Shown: piece by piece, positions 43,662 to 52,839 of the stretch
How positions within the stretch are numbered: the first letter of the stretch is position 1
Layout: every line of letters starts with the position of its first letter
NCBI GenBank assembly: GCA_040752275.1
Contig: JBFMFH010000091.1
Coordinates: 1-57,940 of the forward strand
Direction: 5' to 3'
Source: JBFMFH01 sp040752275
GTDB lineage: Bacteria; Acidobacteriota; Vicinamibacteria; Vicinamibacterales; JAKQTR01
DNA length: 57,940 nt
Position numbers and translations under genes: made by a program
Notes under the pieces: model-generated
The model's input: the letters and a program-made list of their open reading frames with translations, nothing else
Databases searched by the model: none
Told to the model about the DNA's origin: nothing

Positions 43662-45731
43662 CTAGCTCGTGATCCGCACGCCGATCAGTTGCGACGCTTC
43701 GCCGCTCTCGCCCATGGCCTTGATCTCGATGACGTACTCGCCCGCGGCAAACCCGGCGAGGGGCAGATCGACCTGGTAGGAGGTCGAGCCCTCGGCGGGC
43801 GCCGTGAAGGACGCCTCGGTCATCTTGGTGCCGACGCGGTTCAGCAGGTTGACGGCCACCGCCGGCCTGGTGGCGCCCGGCGCGTAGACGTCGAAGCGGA
43901 TCAGCAGGCGGTCAGTGCGACGGAAGGACCGTAGCGCGGTCGGCACCGGAGCAGCCGCGCGCGTCAGGGCCTGGAACTCGCGTGCGGTGCGCGCCCGGTA
44001 GACGGCTGGCGTGCCCAGCGCGATTCCAGGCTCCGTCAGGTCGGGGACCGCAATCTCCTGGAGCACCGAGTCGATGACCTGTCCCTTGGTGTTACGCACG
44101 GCCAGCCGGAACTGCACGCGTCCCGGTGCCGCATCGAAGGACAGGCTCGATGGCGCCCGCTGACTCGGGTCGGTCGGCTCTTCGGGCACGTTGCCGCGGT
44201 AATAGGTCTCGCCGCTGCCACCGGCCGCCAGGACCTGGACCTGCACGGGTTCGTCGCGCGCCAGGCCGAGGGTCGGCGGGACCGGTTCCCAGACGAACGT
44301 CACGCGGGTCCGACCCTCCACCCCCCGCGACAGGCCGAACCACGTCGAGATGACCGAATCCCGCGGGCCGGTTTCGACGGTGCCCAGCGCACGCTCGACC
44401 TCCGCCGGCGGCGTCGCCTTCGGGGGTGCAGCCGCAGCCGCCGCCTCCTTCGCCGTCGCGGCCCAGTAGCCCTTGCGTGCGCGGACGTCGAGTCCGGGCC
44501 GTTTGAGCCGGACTTCGATCTTGTGGTACTTCCCGTCGGTGGGCGCCGACGAGCTGTACCCCACGAGGTAGTACGAGCTGGTGTCCCGGATGACCTGCTT
44601 CAGGCCCCGCTCGAGGTCGTTCTGGTTGACGATGGCCCGCCCGTCGGTCTGGTCGGCCAACACCCGCAGCGTGTCCATGCTCTGCCGCAGGGTCTCCGTG
44701 TCGACGCGCGTCCCGACGTTCTCGCTGATGTCGAACTCGGCCGGGGCCAATCCGCGCGGGTCGAGGGCGTAGATGGCGGTGTTGTTGCGGTTGGCCGCAT
44801 CGTACACGTCGCGCATCTGGTTCTGCAGGTCCGCCTCGGAGAAGAAGCGGCTGCGGTCTTCGGCCGGGTTCTCTCCAGCGAATGGGTTGTTCCGGTTCGG
44901 GTTGCCGAGGCCCGGGAACTGGGCGTTCGGGTCCCGCATCTGCGGTGGCAGGAGGGCCGTGAATCCTTCACTCACGAAGATGACGGCCTTTCGTCCTTCT
45001 CTCATTGCGCCGAGCTTGACCGACACGCCCTCGAGCGCCGACATCGTCACCTGATTGCGGACCGTCTCGACCGCCTGAGCCGGGTACATCGCGTACTGCT
45101 CTTCGAACTGGTTCCGGGGCCGATAGTCGTACTTCCGCCCTTCGAACTTCCTGATGGCCGAGACGACAGCTTGGCGGTCGCGCGTGAAGCCCAGGTCGGC
45201 CACGGACGTCAGTGGGTACATCACGGCCACCATGTCGAGAGGCCCGAGCTGGTTCGCCACCCATTGGCTCAGCGGTCCGCGCACGCGCATACTGCTGCCC
45301 AGGCGCACATGGTAGTCGTCGAGGAAGATCACGAAGAGCCGCACATCGTCTCGCGCCGCCTCGGATTCCTCGTCATATCGCGAGCGGATGGCCTTCACCG
45401 CTTCGCCGCCCGGCTTCGGATTCCCATCGGCGCTGACGAGCTTGAAGAGCTCGATTGCCTGGGACGCGCCGTCCTCGACGATCTCGAAGTCGGCCTCGGT
45501 CAGATCGGTGACCGGATTGCCGTCCTTGTCGGTCACGATGACGTCGACCCGCACGAAGTTGACGCCCGCGCGGAAGACAGGGGGCTGCTGGGGCTTCTGC
45601 TGGTCGGCGGGCGGTGTCTGCGCCTGGGTCTGCTGCGTCCCGGTGGCCTGCCGCGCGCGGAGCACGCCGCTGCCCCCACCGGTGAGGGCCAGGAACGCCA
45701 CGAGGGCGGCCGCACCACGGTGCCTGCTCAT
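43662..45731 (-). CDS. VWFA-related exported protein (Acidobacteria-type)
   Basis: This is an exported protein of about 689 residues with a signal peptide (AALVAFLALTGGGSG), a Gln/Pro-rich spacer, a beta domain (FRVDVIVTDKDGNPVTDLTEADFEIVEDG), then a von Willebrand A-like domain: LFVIFLDDYHVR with a DxD-type metal site, MVAVMYPLT, KAVIFVSEGF, IYALDPRG. The C-terminal half is beta-rich and contains YYLVGYSS and VRLKRPGLDVRARKGYW. This matches the TIGR03436-type family, which is greatly expanded in Acidobacteria. Function is unknown, probably adhesion or envelope complex assembly. ATG 45731 is my start; ATG 45749 would add six residues. It is divergent from the acyl-CoA dehydrogenase gene. Confidence 0.9.
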   Translation of the reverse strand: MSRHRGAAALVAFLALTGGGSGVLRARQATGTQQTQAQTPPADQQKPQQPPVFRAGVNFVRVDVIVTDKDGNPVTDLTEADFEIVEDGASQAIELFKLVSADGNPKPGGEAVKAIRSRYDEESEAARDDVRLFVIFLDDYHVRLGSSMRVRGPLSQWVANQLGPLDMVAVMYPLTSVADLGFTRDRQAVVSAIRKFEGRKYDYRPRNQFEEQYAMYPAQAVETVRNQVTMSALEGVSVKLGAMREGRKAVIFVSEGFTALLPPQMRDPNAQFPGLGNPNRNNPFAGENPAEDRSRFFSEADLQNQMRDVYDAANRNNTAIYALDPRGLAPAEFDISENVGTRVDTETLRQSMDTLRVLADQTDGRAIVNQNDLERGLKQVIRDTSSYYLVGYSSSAPTDGKYHKIEVRLKRPGLDVRARKGYWAATAKEAAAAAAPPKATPPAEVERALGTVETGPRDSVISTWFGLSRGVEGRTRVTFVWEPVPPTLGLARDEPVQVQVLAAGGSGETYYRGNVPEEPTDPSQRAPSSLSFDAAPGRVQFRLAVRNTKGQVIDSVLQEIAVPDLTEPGIALGTPAVYRARTAREFQALTRAAAPVPTALRSFRRTDRLLIRFDVYAPGATRPAVAVNLLNRVGTKMTEASFTAPAEGSTSYQVDLPLAGFAAGEYVIEIKAMGESGEASQLIGVRITS

Positions 45732-45775
45732 TTGGTTCGATGATAACATTGACGCCCGTTGATAAGGAGAATCGC

Positions 45776-46933
45776 GTGGCTCACGACATCATTCCTCCAC
45801 TGACTTCCCTGTCCGAAGACGAGACGCTCCTGCGGGACAGCGTGACCGAGTTCGCAGAGGGCCAGATCCGGCCCAACGTCCGTGACATGGAAGAACACGC
45901 CAAGCTCCCGCGGACGCTCATCGACCAACTCTTCGAGCTGGGCGTGATGGGTGTCGAAATCCCCGAGCAGTACGGGGGCTCGGGGGGCACGTTCTTCCAC
46001 TCGGTCCTCGCCGTGGAGGCCATCTCCCGCGTGGACCCGTCCGTCGGCGTCCTGGTCGATGTCCAGAACACGCTTGTGATCACCGCGGTCTTGCGCTGGG
46101 GATCGGACGAGGTCAAGGGGCGCTACCTCCCGCGCCTGGCCGCCGACACCGTCGGCGCGTACGCGCTCTCGGAAGCCGGCGCAGGCAGCGACGCGTTCGC
46201 CCTGGCGAGCCGGGCCGTCGCCGACGGCGATGGCTACATCTTGAACGGCCGCAAGCTCTGGATCACCAACGGCAACGAGGCCGACATCTTCATCGTCTTC
46301 GCGAACGCCAACCCTCAAGCCGGCTACCGGGGCATCACGGCCTTCATGGTCGAGCGTGGCATGCCCGGGTTCGCCGTCGGCAAGAAGGAGGACAAGCTCG
46401 GGATCCGGGCCAGCAGCACGTGCGAGCTCATCCTCGAGGACTGCCGCGTGCCGGCCGCCAACATCCTGGGCGAACTCGGCAAGGGCTACAAGGTGGCCAT
46501 CGAGACCCTCAACGAGGGGCGCATCGGCATCGGGGCCCAGATGATCGGGCTGGCGGCCGGGGCGCTCTCACACGCGATCGCCTACGTCAAGGAGCGCAGG
46601 CAGTTCGGCAGGACGATCGCGGAGTTCCAGCTCGTGCAGGCGCAGATCGCGCGGGCGGCGACGGATGTGGAGGCCGCCCGCCTGCTGGTGTACAACGCCG
46701 CGCGGCTGCGCGATGCCGGGAGGCCCTTCCTGACCGAGGCAGCCATGTGCAAGATCTTCAGTTCCGAGGTCGCCGAGCGCGTGACGTCCCTGGCCATCAA
46801 TCTCTATGGCGGCTACGGCTACGTGAAGGACTACCCCGTCGAGAAGCTGTGGCGCGACTGCAAGATCGGCCAGATCTATGAAGGCACGTCGAACATGCAG
46901 CTGGTGACGATTGCGAAGCAGGTCATGGGATAG
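45776..46933 (+). CDS. Acyl-CoA dehydrogenase (short/branched-chain type)
   Basis: This is a 385-residue acyl-CoA dehydrogenase read from a GTG at 45776 with AAGGAG 6 nt before it; an upstream ATG in frame lacks a site. It has IPEQYGGSGG, YALSEAGAGSD, WITNGNEADIF, GFAVGKKEDKLGIRASSTCE, RRQFGRTIAEFQ, LYGGYGYVKDYPVEKL and the catalytic Glu in IYEGTSNMQ. The sequence resembles 2-methylbutyryl-CoA (short/branched-chain) dehydrogenase, which would fit isoleucine breakdown toward propionyl-CoA. That substrate is inferred. Confidence 0.92.
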   Translation: MAHDIIPPLTSLSEDETLLRDSVTEFAEGQIRPNVRDMEEHAKLPRTLIDQLFELGVMGVEIPEQYGGSGGTFFHSVLAVEAISRVDPSVGVLVDVQNTLVITAVLRWGSDEVKGRYLPRLAADTVGAYALSEAGAGSDAFALASRAVADGDGYILNGRKLWITNGNEADIFIVFANANPQAGYRGITAFMVERGMPGFAVGKKEDKLGIRASSTCELILEDCRVPAANILGELGKGYKVAIETLNEGRIGIGAQMIGLAAGALSHAIAYVKERRQFGRTIAEFQLVQAQIARAATDVEAARLLVYNAARLRDAGRPFLTEAAMCKIFSSEVAERVTSLAINLYGGYGYVKDYPVEKLWRDCKIGQIYEGTSNMQLVTIAKQVMG

Positions 46934-46934
46934 C

Positions 46935-46971
46935 GGAGGCGGCCGGCCTCCTTGTCGGCCCTCACGGGCCG
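46935..46971 (+). terminator. Two adjacent small hairpins after the acyl-CoA dehydrogenase gene
   Basis: GGAGGC/GCCTCC (46935-46940 with 46946-46951) is followed by CGGCCC/GGGCCG (46956-46961 with 46966-46971). Both stems are perfect 6-bp pairs just after the stop codon at 46933. No T-run is present. Confidence 0.5.
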
Positions 46972-47052
46972 GACGAGACGAGAACGGGTTCACGACCGAG
47001 CGGGTGGCGCCGGACGGGCGCCCGCCGCGGCCTGCGGCCGGAGGAGACAGGG

Positions 47053-47085
47053 GACTCCGGGATGACTCCGGGAGGACTCCGGGAT
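47053..47085 (+). repeat. Three 11-bp tandem copies of GACTCCGGGAT
   Basis: GACTCCGGGAT, GACTCCGGGAG, GACTCCGGGAT are end to end in the gap before the small metal-binding protein gene. The unit is close to one DNA turn. The rest of this 215-bp gap shows only the hairpins above. Confidence 0.9.
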
Positions 47086-47148
47086 GAGACCCGCTCTAGA
47101 ACGGGGGTGTTCGGCAGGATCACAGATGAGAATCACAGGCGAGGACAC

Positions 47149-47361
47149 ATGAACGAGACGATCACGCTCCGCGTCACGGGCATGACCTGCGGCGGGTGCG
47201 AGCATGCGGTGAAGCGAGCGGTCGGGCGCCTGGATGGCGTCACCGACGTGACGGCTTCTCACGCCGAAGAGCGTGTGGGAGTCACCTTCGATCCAGCGAG
47301 GGTGACGCCGGACGCCATCAGGCAGAAGATCGTGGCCGCCGGGTACACCGTGGCCGGCTGA
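47149..47361 (+). CDS. Heavy-metal-associated (CopZ-like) domain protein
   Basis: This is a 70-residue single HMA domain with the metal ligands Cys14 and Cys17 in GMTCGGCEHAV, and the expected beta-alpha-beta-beta-alpha-beta order ending AAGYTV. It probably carries Cu(I) or another soft metal in the cytosol. The ATG at 47149 follows GCGAGGACAC. No P-type ATPase gene is adjacent, so the partner is elsewhere. Confidence 0.9.
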   Translation: MNETITLRVTGMTCGGCEHAVKRAVGRLDGVTDVTASHAEERVGVTFDPARVTPDAIRQKIVAAGYTVAG

Positions 47362-47401
47362 TCACGCCTCGAATCAGAAGGTCCACCGGGACGCACCGGC
47401 G

Positions 47402-48562
47402 CTACGGATGCCGCCGGATCCCCAGAATCCGCTCAGCAATGACCATGCGCTGGGTCTCGGATGTGCCCTGGTAGATCTCCGTCGCGCGTGCGTCGCGGAA
47501 GTAGCGCTCCACGGTCGACCCCCGGCGGTACCCGGCCGACGCCAGGATCTGCATCGCCTTGTCGGCGGCCTTGTGTGCGGCCTCGGAGGCCGCGAGCTTT
47601 GCCTGCGCGGCCTCGGTGACGATGCTCGTCTGGTGGGCCTTCAGCGCGGCCGCCTTGTAGGTCAGGATGCGGGCCGCGTCGAGTTCCGTCGCCATGTCGG
47701 CCAGCATGAACTGGATGGCCTCGTAGCTGGCGATCGGCTTGCCGAACGTCTCGCGGGTCTTGGCGTAGCGCAACGCCTCCTCCAAAGACGCCTGGCCGAT
47801 CCCGAGCGCCTGGGCGGCGATGGCTACGCGTCCCCCCTCGAGGGCCCACATCGCGAGCTTGAAGCCCTGGTTCACCGGGCCCACCACGTGATCGGCCGGC
47901 ACTCTGGCCCCGTTGAACACCAGCTCCATGCAGCCCAGGCCACGAACCCCCAACGAATCGTCGTGGGCGCGCCGCTCGATCCCTGGCGTGCTCATCGGCA
48001 CCAGGAACGCCGTGATGCCGTGCGCGCGCATGCCCGGCCTGGTCACGGCAAACACCAGGGCGACGTTGGCCACCTCGGCGCAGGCCACCCACACCTTCTT
48101 CCCGTTCAGGCTGTAGGCCCGACCTTCGTCGACCAGGGTCGCCTGGGTCTCGACGTTCGCCGCGTCCGTCCCCGCGTTCTCCTCCGACAGGGCGAAGGCG
48201 CCGAGCGCCTGCCCCGTGGCGAGCGCACGCAGCCAGCGCTCCTTCTGCCAGTCGGCGCCGAAGCGTGCGAGCACCTCCGCAACGAGCGAGTTGTTCACCG
48301 CCATGATGACGGCGACCGTCGCGCTACGCTTGGCCACCTCCTCGATGGCCAACGCGTAGTTCAGATAGTCGCGGCCGCCGCCGCCCCAGGCCTCGGGGAC
48401 GGTGACGCCCATCAGCCCCTGGTCGCCCGCGAGCTTCATCAGAGCCGCCGGGAACTCGCCGGAGTCATCGATATGCGCCGCTTCCGGAGCCACATGCTGG
48501 CGGGCCCATTCGGCGACGTCTTCTTGGTACGACTGCTGGGAGGACGTCAGGTCGAGGATCAT
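47402..48562 (-). CDS. Acyl-CoA dehydrogenase
   Basis: This is a 386-residue acyl-CoA dehydrogenase with VPEAWGGGGRDYLNY, FALSEENAGTDAAN, KVWVACAEVANVALVF, SLGVRGLGCMELVF, RETFGKPIASYEAIQ and IYQGTSETQRM. In the last motif the usual catalytic Glu position of YEGT is Gln (YQGT). The base may therefore lie elsewhere, as in isovaleryl-CoA or long-chain types, or the activity may be reduced. It is convergent with the small metal-binding gene. A 7-bp array lies just upstream of its start. Confidence 0.9.
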   Translation of the reverse strand: MILDLTSSQQSYQEDVAEWARQHVAPEAAHIDDSGEFPAALMKLAGDQGLMGVTVPEAWGGGGRDYLNYALAIEEVAKRSATVAVIMAVNNSLVAEVLARFGADWQKERWLRALATGQALGAFALSEENAGTDAANVETQATLVDEGRAYSLNGKKVWVACAEVANVALVFAVTRPGMRAHGITAFLVPMSTPGIERRAHDDSLGVRGLGCMELVFNGARVPADHVVGPVNQGFKLAMWALEGGRVAIAAQALGIGQASLEEALRYAKTRETFGKPIASYEAIQFMLADMATELDAARILTYKAAALKAHQTSIVTEAAQAKLAASEAAHKAADKAMQILASAGYRRGSTVERYFRDARATEIYQGTSETQRMVIAERILGIRRHP

Positions 48563-48570
48563 GGGATTCT

Positions 48571-48612
48571 GGACAGAAGACAGAAGACAGGAGACAGAAG
48601 ACAGAATGACGG
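48571..48612 (+). repeat. 7-bp array, unit AGACAGA
   Basis: GGACAGA, AGACAGA, AGACAGG, AGACAGA, AGACAGA, ATGACGG, directly upstream of the acyl-CoA dehydrogenase start. It is the reverse complement of the TTCTGTC array 90 bp further on. Confidence 0.9.
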
Positions 48613-48696
48613 GGACAGTCTACCGCAGAAAGAAGCAAGGGGGGCGCTCCCGAATCGCGCGGGGCTGGTTGGGGGACGGCGAAGCCCCGCGGGGTG

Positions 48697-49221
<525 letters not shown>

Positions 49222-49243
49222 TCGCCCCTCCGTCCCCGTCCGG

Positions 49244-49633
49244 TCAGGACTCGCCGAATGTCGAGTCTGGCTCCCGCATGCTCGCGTACCCGGCTGCGTC
49301 AGGGGGAGGCGGCCCCGGCTCGGATGCGACGGGCGGGACAGCGTCCGGACCCTGCTCGGTGTGGTTGATCAGGTCCTTGAGTTCCTTGCCCGGCTTGAAG
49401 TAGGGCACACGCTTCGGGGGCACGTCGACGCGCTCGCCCGTCTTCGGGTTCCGCCCCTTGCGCGACTCGCGCTGGCGGAGGCGGAAGCTGCCGAAACCCC
49501 GCAGCTCGATCTTCTCGCCGCGCTGCAGCGCCTGCACGATGCTGCGGAAGACGGTGTCGACGATCACCTCGGAGTGCTTCTTGGTCAGCTCCGAGACGCG
49601 CGAGACTTCTTCGACGAGTTCGGCCTTGGTCAT
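49244..49633 (-). CDS. HU/IHF-type DNA-binding protein
   Basis: This is a 129-residue protein. Residues 1-93 are a complete HU fold: MTKAELVEEVSRVSELTKKH, IELRGFGSFRLRQRESRKGRNPKTGE with the DNA-binding arm (GRNPKTGE), then VPYFKPGKELKDLIN. Residues 95-129 are an extra acidic/proline tail (EPGPPPPDAAGYASM). It resembles the IHF-beta branch. rpsA lies 94 nt upstream; an rpsA-ihfB order is also known in proteobacteria. It bends DNA and compacts the nucleoid. Confidence 0.93.
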   Translation of the reverse strand: MTKAELVEEVSRVSELTKKHSEVIVDTVFRSIVQALQRGEKIELRGFGSFRLRQRESRKGRNPKTGERVDVPPKRVPYFKPGKELKDLINHTEQGPDAVPPVASEPGPPPPDAAGYASMREPDSTFGES

Positions 49634-49727
49634 GGTGTCGGTCTACACGGGCCCGAGGACCCGCAGGAAGGCAGCCCGCTCCGGGGCCCGCCGGCCCCGG
49701 AAGCGGCTGCCGGGGCTGGCTGCCCCG

Positions 49728-51524
49728 CTACTCCGCGTTCTCCTCCCGCTGCTGGATCCGGAAGTGATCGGCCAGCGTGGCCTGCGGCCGGCCTGTACTG
49801 TCGCTGTACGCCTGCCAGTCGGCGCGATCCTGGTCGACCCGGAGCGCCCTGATGCTCAGCCCGATCTTGCGATCGGCCGGACTCAGCTTGATGATCTTCA
49901 TCGGGTAGGTCTGGTCCACCTGCAGCTCGATCTTCTCGTCCTGCTGATCGTCGAACTCCGAGACGTGGATCAGACCTTCGATGCCCTCCGCCAGCTCGAC
50001 GAAGGCGCCGAAGTTCGTCAGGCGGACCACCTTGCCCTCGATCGTGTCGCCCACCTGATGCTGGGAGAAGAACTCGTCCCAGATGTCCGTGGCCAGTTGC
50101 TTCAGGCCCAGCGACAGGCGCTGGTTCTCGGCGTCGATGCTGAGGACCACCGCCTCCACCTTGTCGCCCTTCTTGAGCACTTCTGAGGGGTGCTTGATGC
50201 GCTTGCTCCAGGACATGTCCGAGATGTGGATGAGGCCGTCGATGTCCTCTTCCACTTCGACGAACGCGCCGAATTCCGTCAGATTGCGCACCTTGCCGGT
50301 AATCCGGGCGCCGACCGGGTAGCGCGCGGCCAGCTCGTGCCACGGGTTGCTCTCGATCTGCTTGAGGCCGAGCGAGATACGCCGCGCCGTCGGATCCACG
50401 CCGAGCACCATCGCCTCGACCGAGTCGCCCTGGTTCAGGATCTTCGACGGGTGCTTGACCCGCTTGCTCCACGTCATCTCGGAGACGTGAATAAGCCCCT
50501 CGACGCCCGGCTCCAGCTCGATGAACGCGCCGTAGTCCGTCAGGCTGACGACCTTGCCCGAGACGCGATAGCCCACCGGGTAGCGCTCGACCACATTGCT
50601 CCAGGGGTCGACCACCAGCTGCTTGTGCCCGAGCGACACGCGCTCGGTGGCCGGGTCGTACTTGAGGACGATGACGTCGATGTCGTCGTTGACCTTGAAA
50701 ATCTCCGACGGGTGACCGACGCGCCCCCACGACATGTCCGTGATATGCAGCAGGCCGTCGATGCCACCGAGATCGATGAACGCGCCGTAGTCGGTGATGT
50801 TCTTGACGACACCGCGCATCACCTTCCCCTCGGCCAGCGTCGCGAGCGTCGTCTTCTTCTTCTCCGCGTTCTCCTCTTCGAGCAGGACCTTGCGGGAGAG
50901 CACGATGTTGCCGCGCTTCTTGTTGACCTTGATGACGCGCATCCGCAGCTCCTGGCCGCGCAGCGCGTCCAGATTCCGCACCGGCCGCACGTCCACCTGC
51001 GACCCCGGCAGGAACGCCCGCACCCCGATGTCCACGGCCAGGCCGCCCTTGATGCGTTCGATCACGCGGCCCAGCACCACCTTCCGGTCCGCGTAGGCCT
51101 TCTCGATCTCGTCCCAGATCTTCATCTTCTCCGCTTTTTCGCGGGACAGGACGACGTAGCCGTCTCGGTCTTCCGTGCGCTCCAGCAGGACATCCACGAT
51201 GTCGCCCGCCTGGACCGTCACTTGCCCGTTCTCGTCCAGGAACTCCGACACCGGGATCATGCCTTCGGACTTGTACCCGACATCCACTACGACCGCGGTC
51301 GAGGTCACCTTGAGCACCGTCCCCTTGACGACCTCGCCTTCTGAGATGTTCCGGAAGCTGGAGTCATAGAGGTCCAGCAGCCGCGCGTATTCCTCCGGAT
51401 CGATCTGCTCGTCATCGTATCCACCGGCCAGCGGCCGTGTCGGCTGAGCCACCTTGGCCTGGCCGGTCGGGATGCCCGCCTGTGCCGCCAGGTCAGGTGC
51501 GTTCATACCGTCTGTGTTCGACAT
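49728..51524 (-). CDS. rpsA: 30S ribosomal protein S1
   Basis: This is a 598-residue protein with six S1 OB-fold repeats. The first two are divergent (ribosome-binding). Repeats 3-6 are near-canonical and carry blocks such as GVVKNITDYGAFIDLGGIDG, GKVVSLTDYGAFIELEPGVE, GKVRNLTEFGAFVEVEEDID and GKVVRLTNFGAFVELAEGIE, each with LIHVSEM or LHITDMSW. It binds mRNA at the ribosome. GAGGAGG lies about 11 nt before the ATG. It is read from the promoter at 51622-51650. Confidence 0.98.
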   Translation of the reverse strand: MSNTDGMNAPDLAAQAGIPTGQAKVAQPTRPLAGGYDDEQIDPEEYARLLDLYDSSFRNISEGEVVKGTVLKVTSTAVVVDVGYKSEGMIPVSEFLDENGQVTVQAGDIVDVLLERTEDRDGYVVLSREKAEKMKIWDEIEKAYADRKVVLGRVIERIKGGLAVDIGVRAFLPGSQVDVRPVRNLDALRGQELRMRVIKVNKKRGNIVLSRKVLLEEENAEKKKTTLATLAEGKVMRGVVKNITDYGAFIDLGGIDGLLHITDMSWGRVGHPSEIFKVNDDIDVIVLKYDPATERVSLGHKQLVVDPWSNVVERYPVGYRVSGKVVSLTDYGAFIELEPGVEGLIHVSEMTWSKRVKHPSKILNQGDSVEAMVLGVDPTARRISLGLKQIESNPWHELAARYPVGARITGKVRNLTEFGAFVEVEEDIDGLIHISDMSWSKRIKHPSEVLKKGDKVEAVVLSIDAENQRLSLGLKQLATDIWDEFFSQHQVGDTIEGKVVRLTNFGAFVELAEGIEGLIHVSEFDDQQDEKIELQVDQTYPMKIIKLSPADRKIGLSIRALRVDQDRADWQAYSDSTGRPQATLADHFRIQQREENAE

Positions 51525-51621
51525 GCCCTACGAGTCCTCCTCGTATTCAAGATTGCCGGTCTCTTGGGTGCAGCGCCGGCGGGCTGAATGTCGGGTCGAG
51601 CCCGATTGCTACAAGCAGTTG

Positions 51622-51650
51622 AGTATACGACACTTAGGCTCGGCCGTCAA
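51622..51650 (-). promoter_or_regulatory. Sigma-70 promoter of rpsA
   Basis: TTGACG (51650-51645), a 17-bp spacer and TATACT (51627-51622) on the minus strand. The predicted start is near 51615, giving a leader of about 90 nt. Confidence 0.85.
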
Positions 51651-51841
51651 AGGACCGGGCCTCTCGACTCTGACATGCACCCCCCACGGGCTGGATTCGG
51701 GGTTCCCGGCCATGCCCGGTGCACCGCCGCGCGGCTTCGTCGAGGCAAGCGGCATTCGGGATTCGCGCGGCTGGACGGCTTGAAGGCCCGAATCTCATGC
51801 AAATGAGTCAAGTTTCCGTCCCCTGCCTTCAAGACGTCTAC

Positions 51842-51934
51842 GCCCCGCCGTCAGCGGGGCAACGAAACACTGTGACCTAGCGAGGCGGAGCCGCTTCCGC
51901 GTGCCTCGGCGGTCTGAGGCGGAGCCTCGCTAGG
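51842..51934. other. Structured intergenic block with nested inverted and direct repeats
   Basis: GCCCCGC/GCGGGGC (51842-51848, 51854-51860) forms a hairpin. It is followed by an outer 11-bp inverted repeat CCTAGCGAGGC (51876-51886) and GCCTCGCTAGG (51924-51934). Inside is GCCTC/GAGGC (51903-51907, 51916-51920). GAGGCGGAGCC also occurs twice as a direct repeat (51882-51892, 51916-51926), so alternative pairings are possible. It could be a small RNA, a mobile repeat or a terminator for cmk. Confidence 0.6.
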
Positions 51935-52016
51935 ATTGCCATCGCCTTCGCTCAGGCCGGGAACGCCCGCCGTCTGCGTCCCCGGCGCACGGTCACTCAC
52001 GTGCGCACTGCCCACC

Positions 52017-52077
52017 TACTGTCTACCGTCTACCTACTCTACTGTCTACTGTCCACTCTACTGTCTACTGTCCTGTC
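52017..52077 (+). repeat. 7-bp array, unit TACTGTC, at the cmk 3' end
   Basis: TACTGTC, TACCGTC, TACCTAC, then TACTGTC twice, a 5-bp break, TACTGTC twice, and CTGTC. It runs into the last codons of cmk. Confidence 0.85.
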
Positions 52078-52724
52078 CCCGCCACGCGCCTGGCAATTGC
52101 GAGCACCCGGCGGACGACCTCGTCAATGGGCACGCCGGTCGTGTCGATGACATGGGCGTCGGATGCGATCGCCAGCGGCGAAGAGGCCCGCGTGCGGTCC
52201 GTCTCGTCCCGGACGAGCATCGCCCGCGCGACCTCGGACAGATCCTGCGAGCGCGCCGCGTGGGCCGGGTCATTCAAGCGCCTCCGGGCCCGTTCCTCGG
52301 GGGAGGCGTCGAGGAACACCTTGACGTCGGCCCCGGGAAACACGACGGTCGCGATGTCCCGCCCCTCCATCACCAGGCTCTCCTGCTCGCCCATCACACG
52401 CTGCCGGCCCACCAGGATTGCGCGCACCCTCGAAAGCCGCGCGACACGCGTGGTGGCCCGGTCGATCTCCGGCGTGCGGATGGCTGAGGACACGTCGGCG
52501 CCGTCAATGGTCACCCTGCTGCCGTCGACGTCGATGACCGACTCGGCCGCAAGCGTCGCCATCTGCTCCTCGTCGTCGAGATCAAGGCCCCGGTCGAGCG
52601 CGCGCCAGGCAACGGCACGGTACATCGCGCCCGTGTCGATGTGGCGGATGCCGAGGGCCCGTGCCACCGCACGCGCGATGGTGCCTTTTCCCGCACCGGA
52701 AGGCCCGTCAATCGCGATGATCAT
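52065..52724 (-). CDS. cmk: Cytidylate kinase
   Basis: This 219-residue P-loop kinase makes CDP/dCDP from CMP/dCMP with ATP. Walker A is GPSGAGKGT (7-15), followed by the CMP-binding DTGAMYRAVAW and, further on, VMEGRDIATVVFP and FLDASPEERARRR. The length is typical. The ATG at 52724 has no ribosome site because a repeat array occupies the leader. rpsA follows downstream, the common cmk-rpsA order. A longer frame upstream is not supported. Confidence 0.95.
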   Translation of the reverse strand: MIIAIDGPSGAGKGTIARAVARALGIRHIDTGAMYRAVAWRALDRGLDLDDEEQMATLAAESVIDVDGSRVTIDGADVSSAIRTPEIDRATTRVARLSRVRAILVGRQRVMGEQESLVMEGRDIATVVFPGADVKVFLDASPEERARRRLNDPAHAARSQDLSEVARAMLVRDETDRTRASSPLAIASDAHVIDTTGVPIDEVVRRVLAIARRVAGTGQ

Positions 52725-52734
52725 GGGAGAACAG

Positions 52735-52762
52735 GGTCCGGGGAGCGGGGACCGGGAATCGG
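52735..52762 (+). repeat. 7-bp array before cmk
   Basis: GGTCCGG, GGAGCGG, GGACCGG, GAATCGG, immediately upstream of the cmk start. Confidence 0.65.
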
Positions 52763-52839
52763 TTCTCGTGTCCCTCGAGTGACAGCATCGTTCCGAGCAA
52801 CTAGAGCAGGGCGGCCGGTCAGGCCGGAGCCTCGCCACT

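Larger units (their letters stand above)
51525..52064. other. 540-bp gap between rpsA and cmk
   Basis: There is no credible gene here. From the rpsA side it holds the rpsA leader and promoter (to 51650), about 130 bp with nothing recognised, a CTCAT/ATGAG mini-hairpin near 51795, the structured block at 51842-51934, and then the TACTGTC array up to the cmk stop. Confidence 0.8.
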
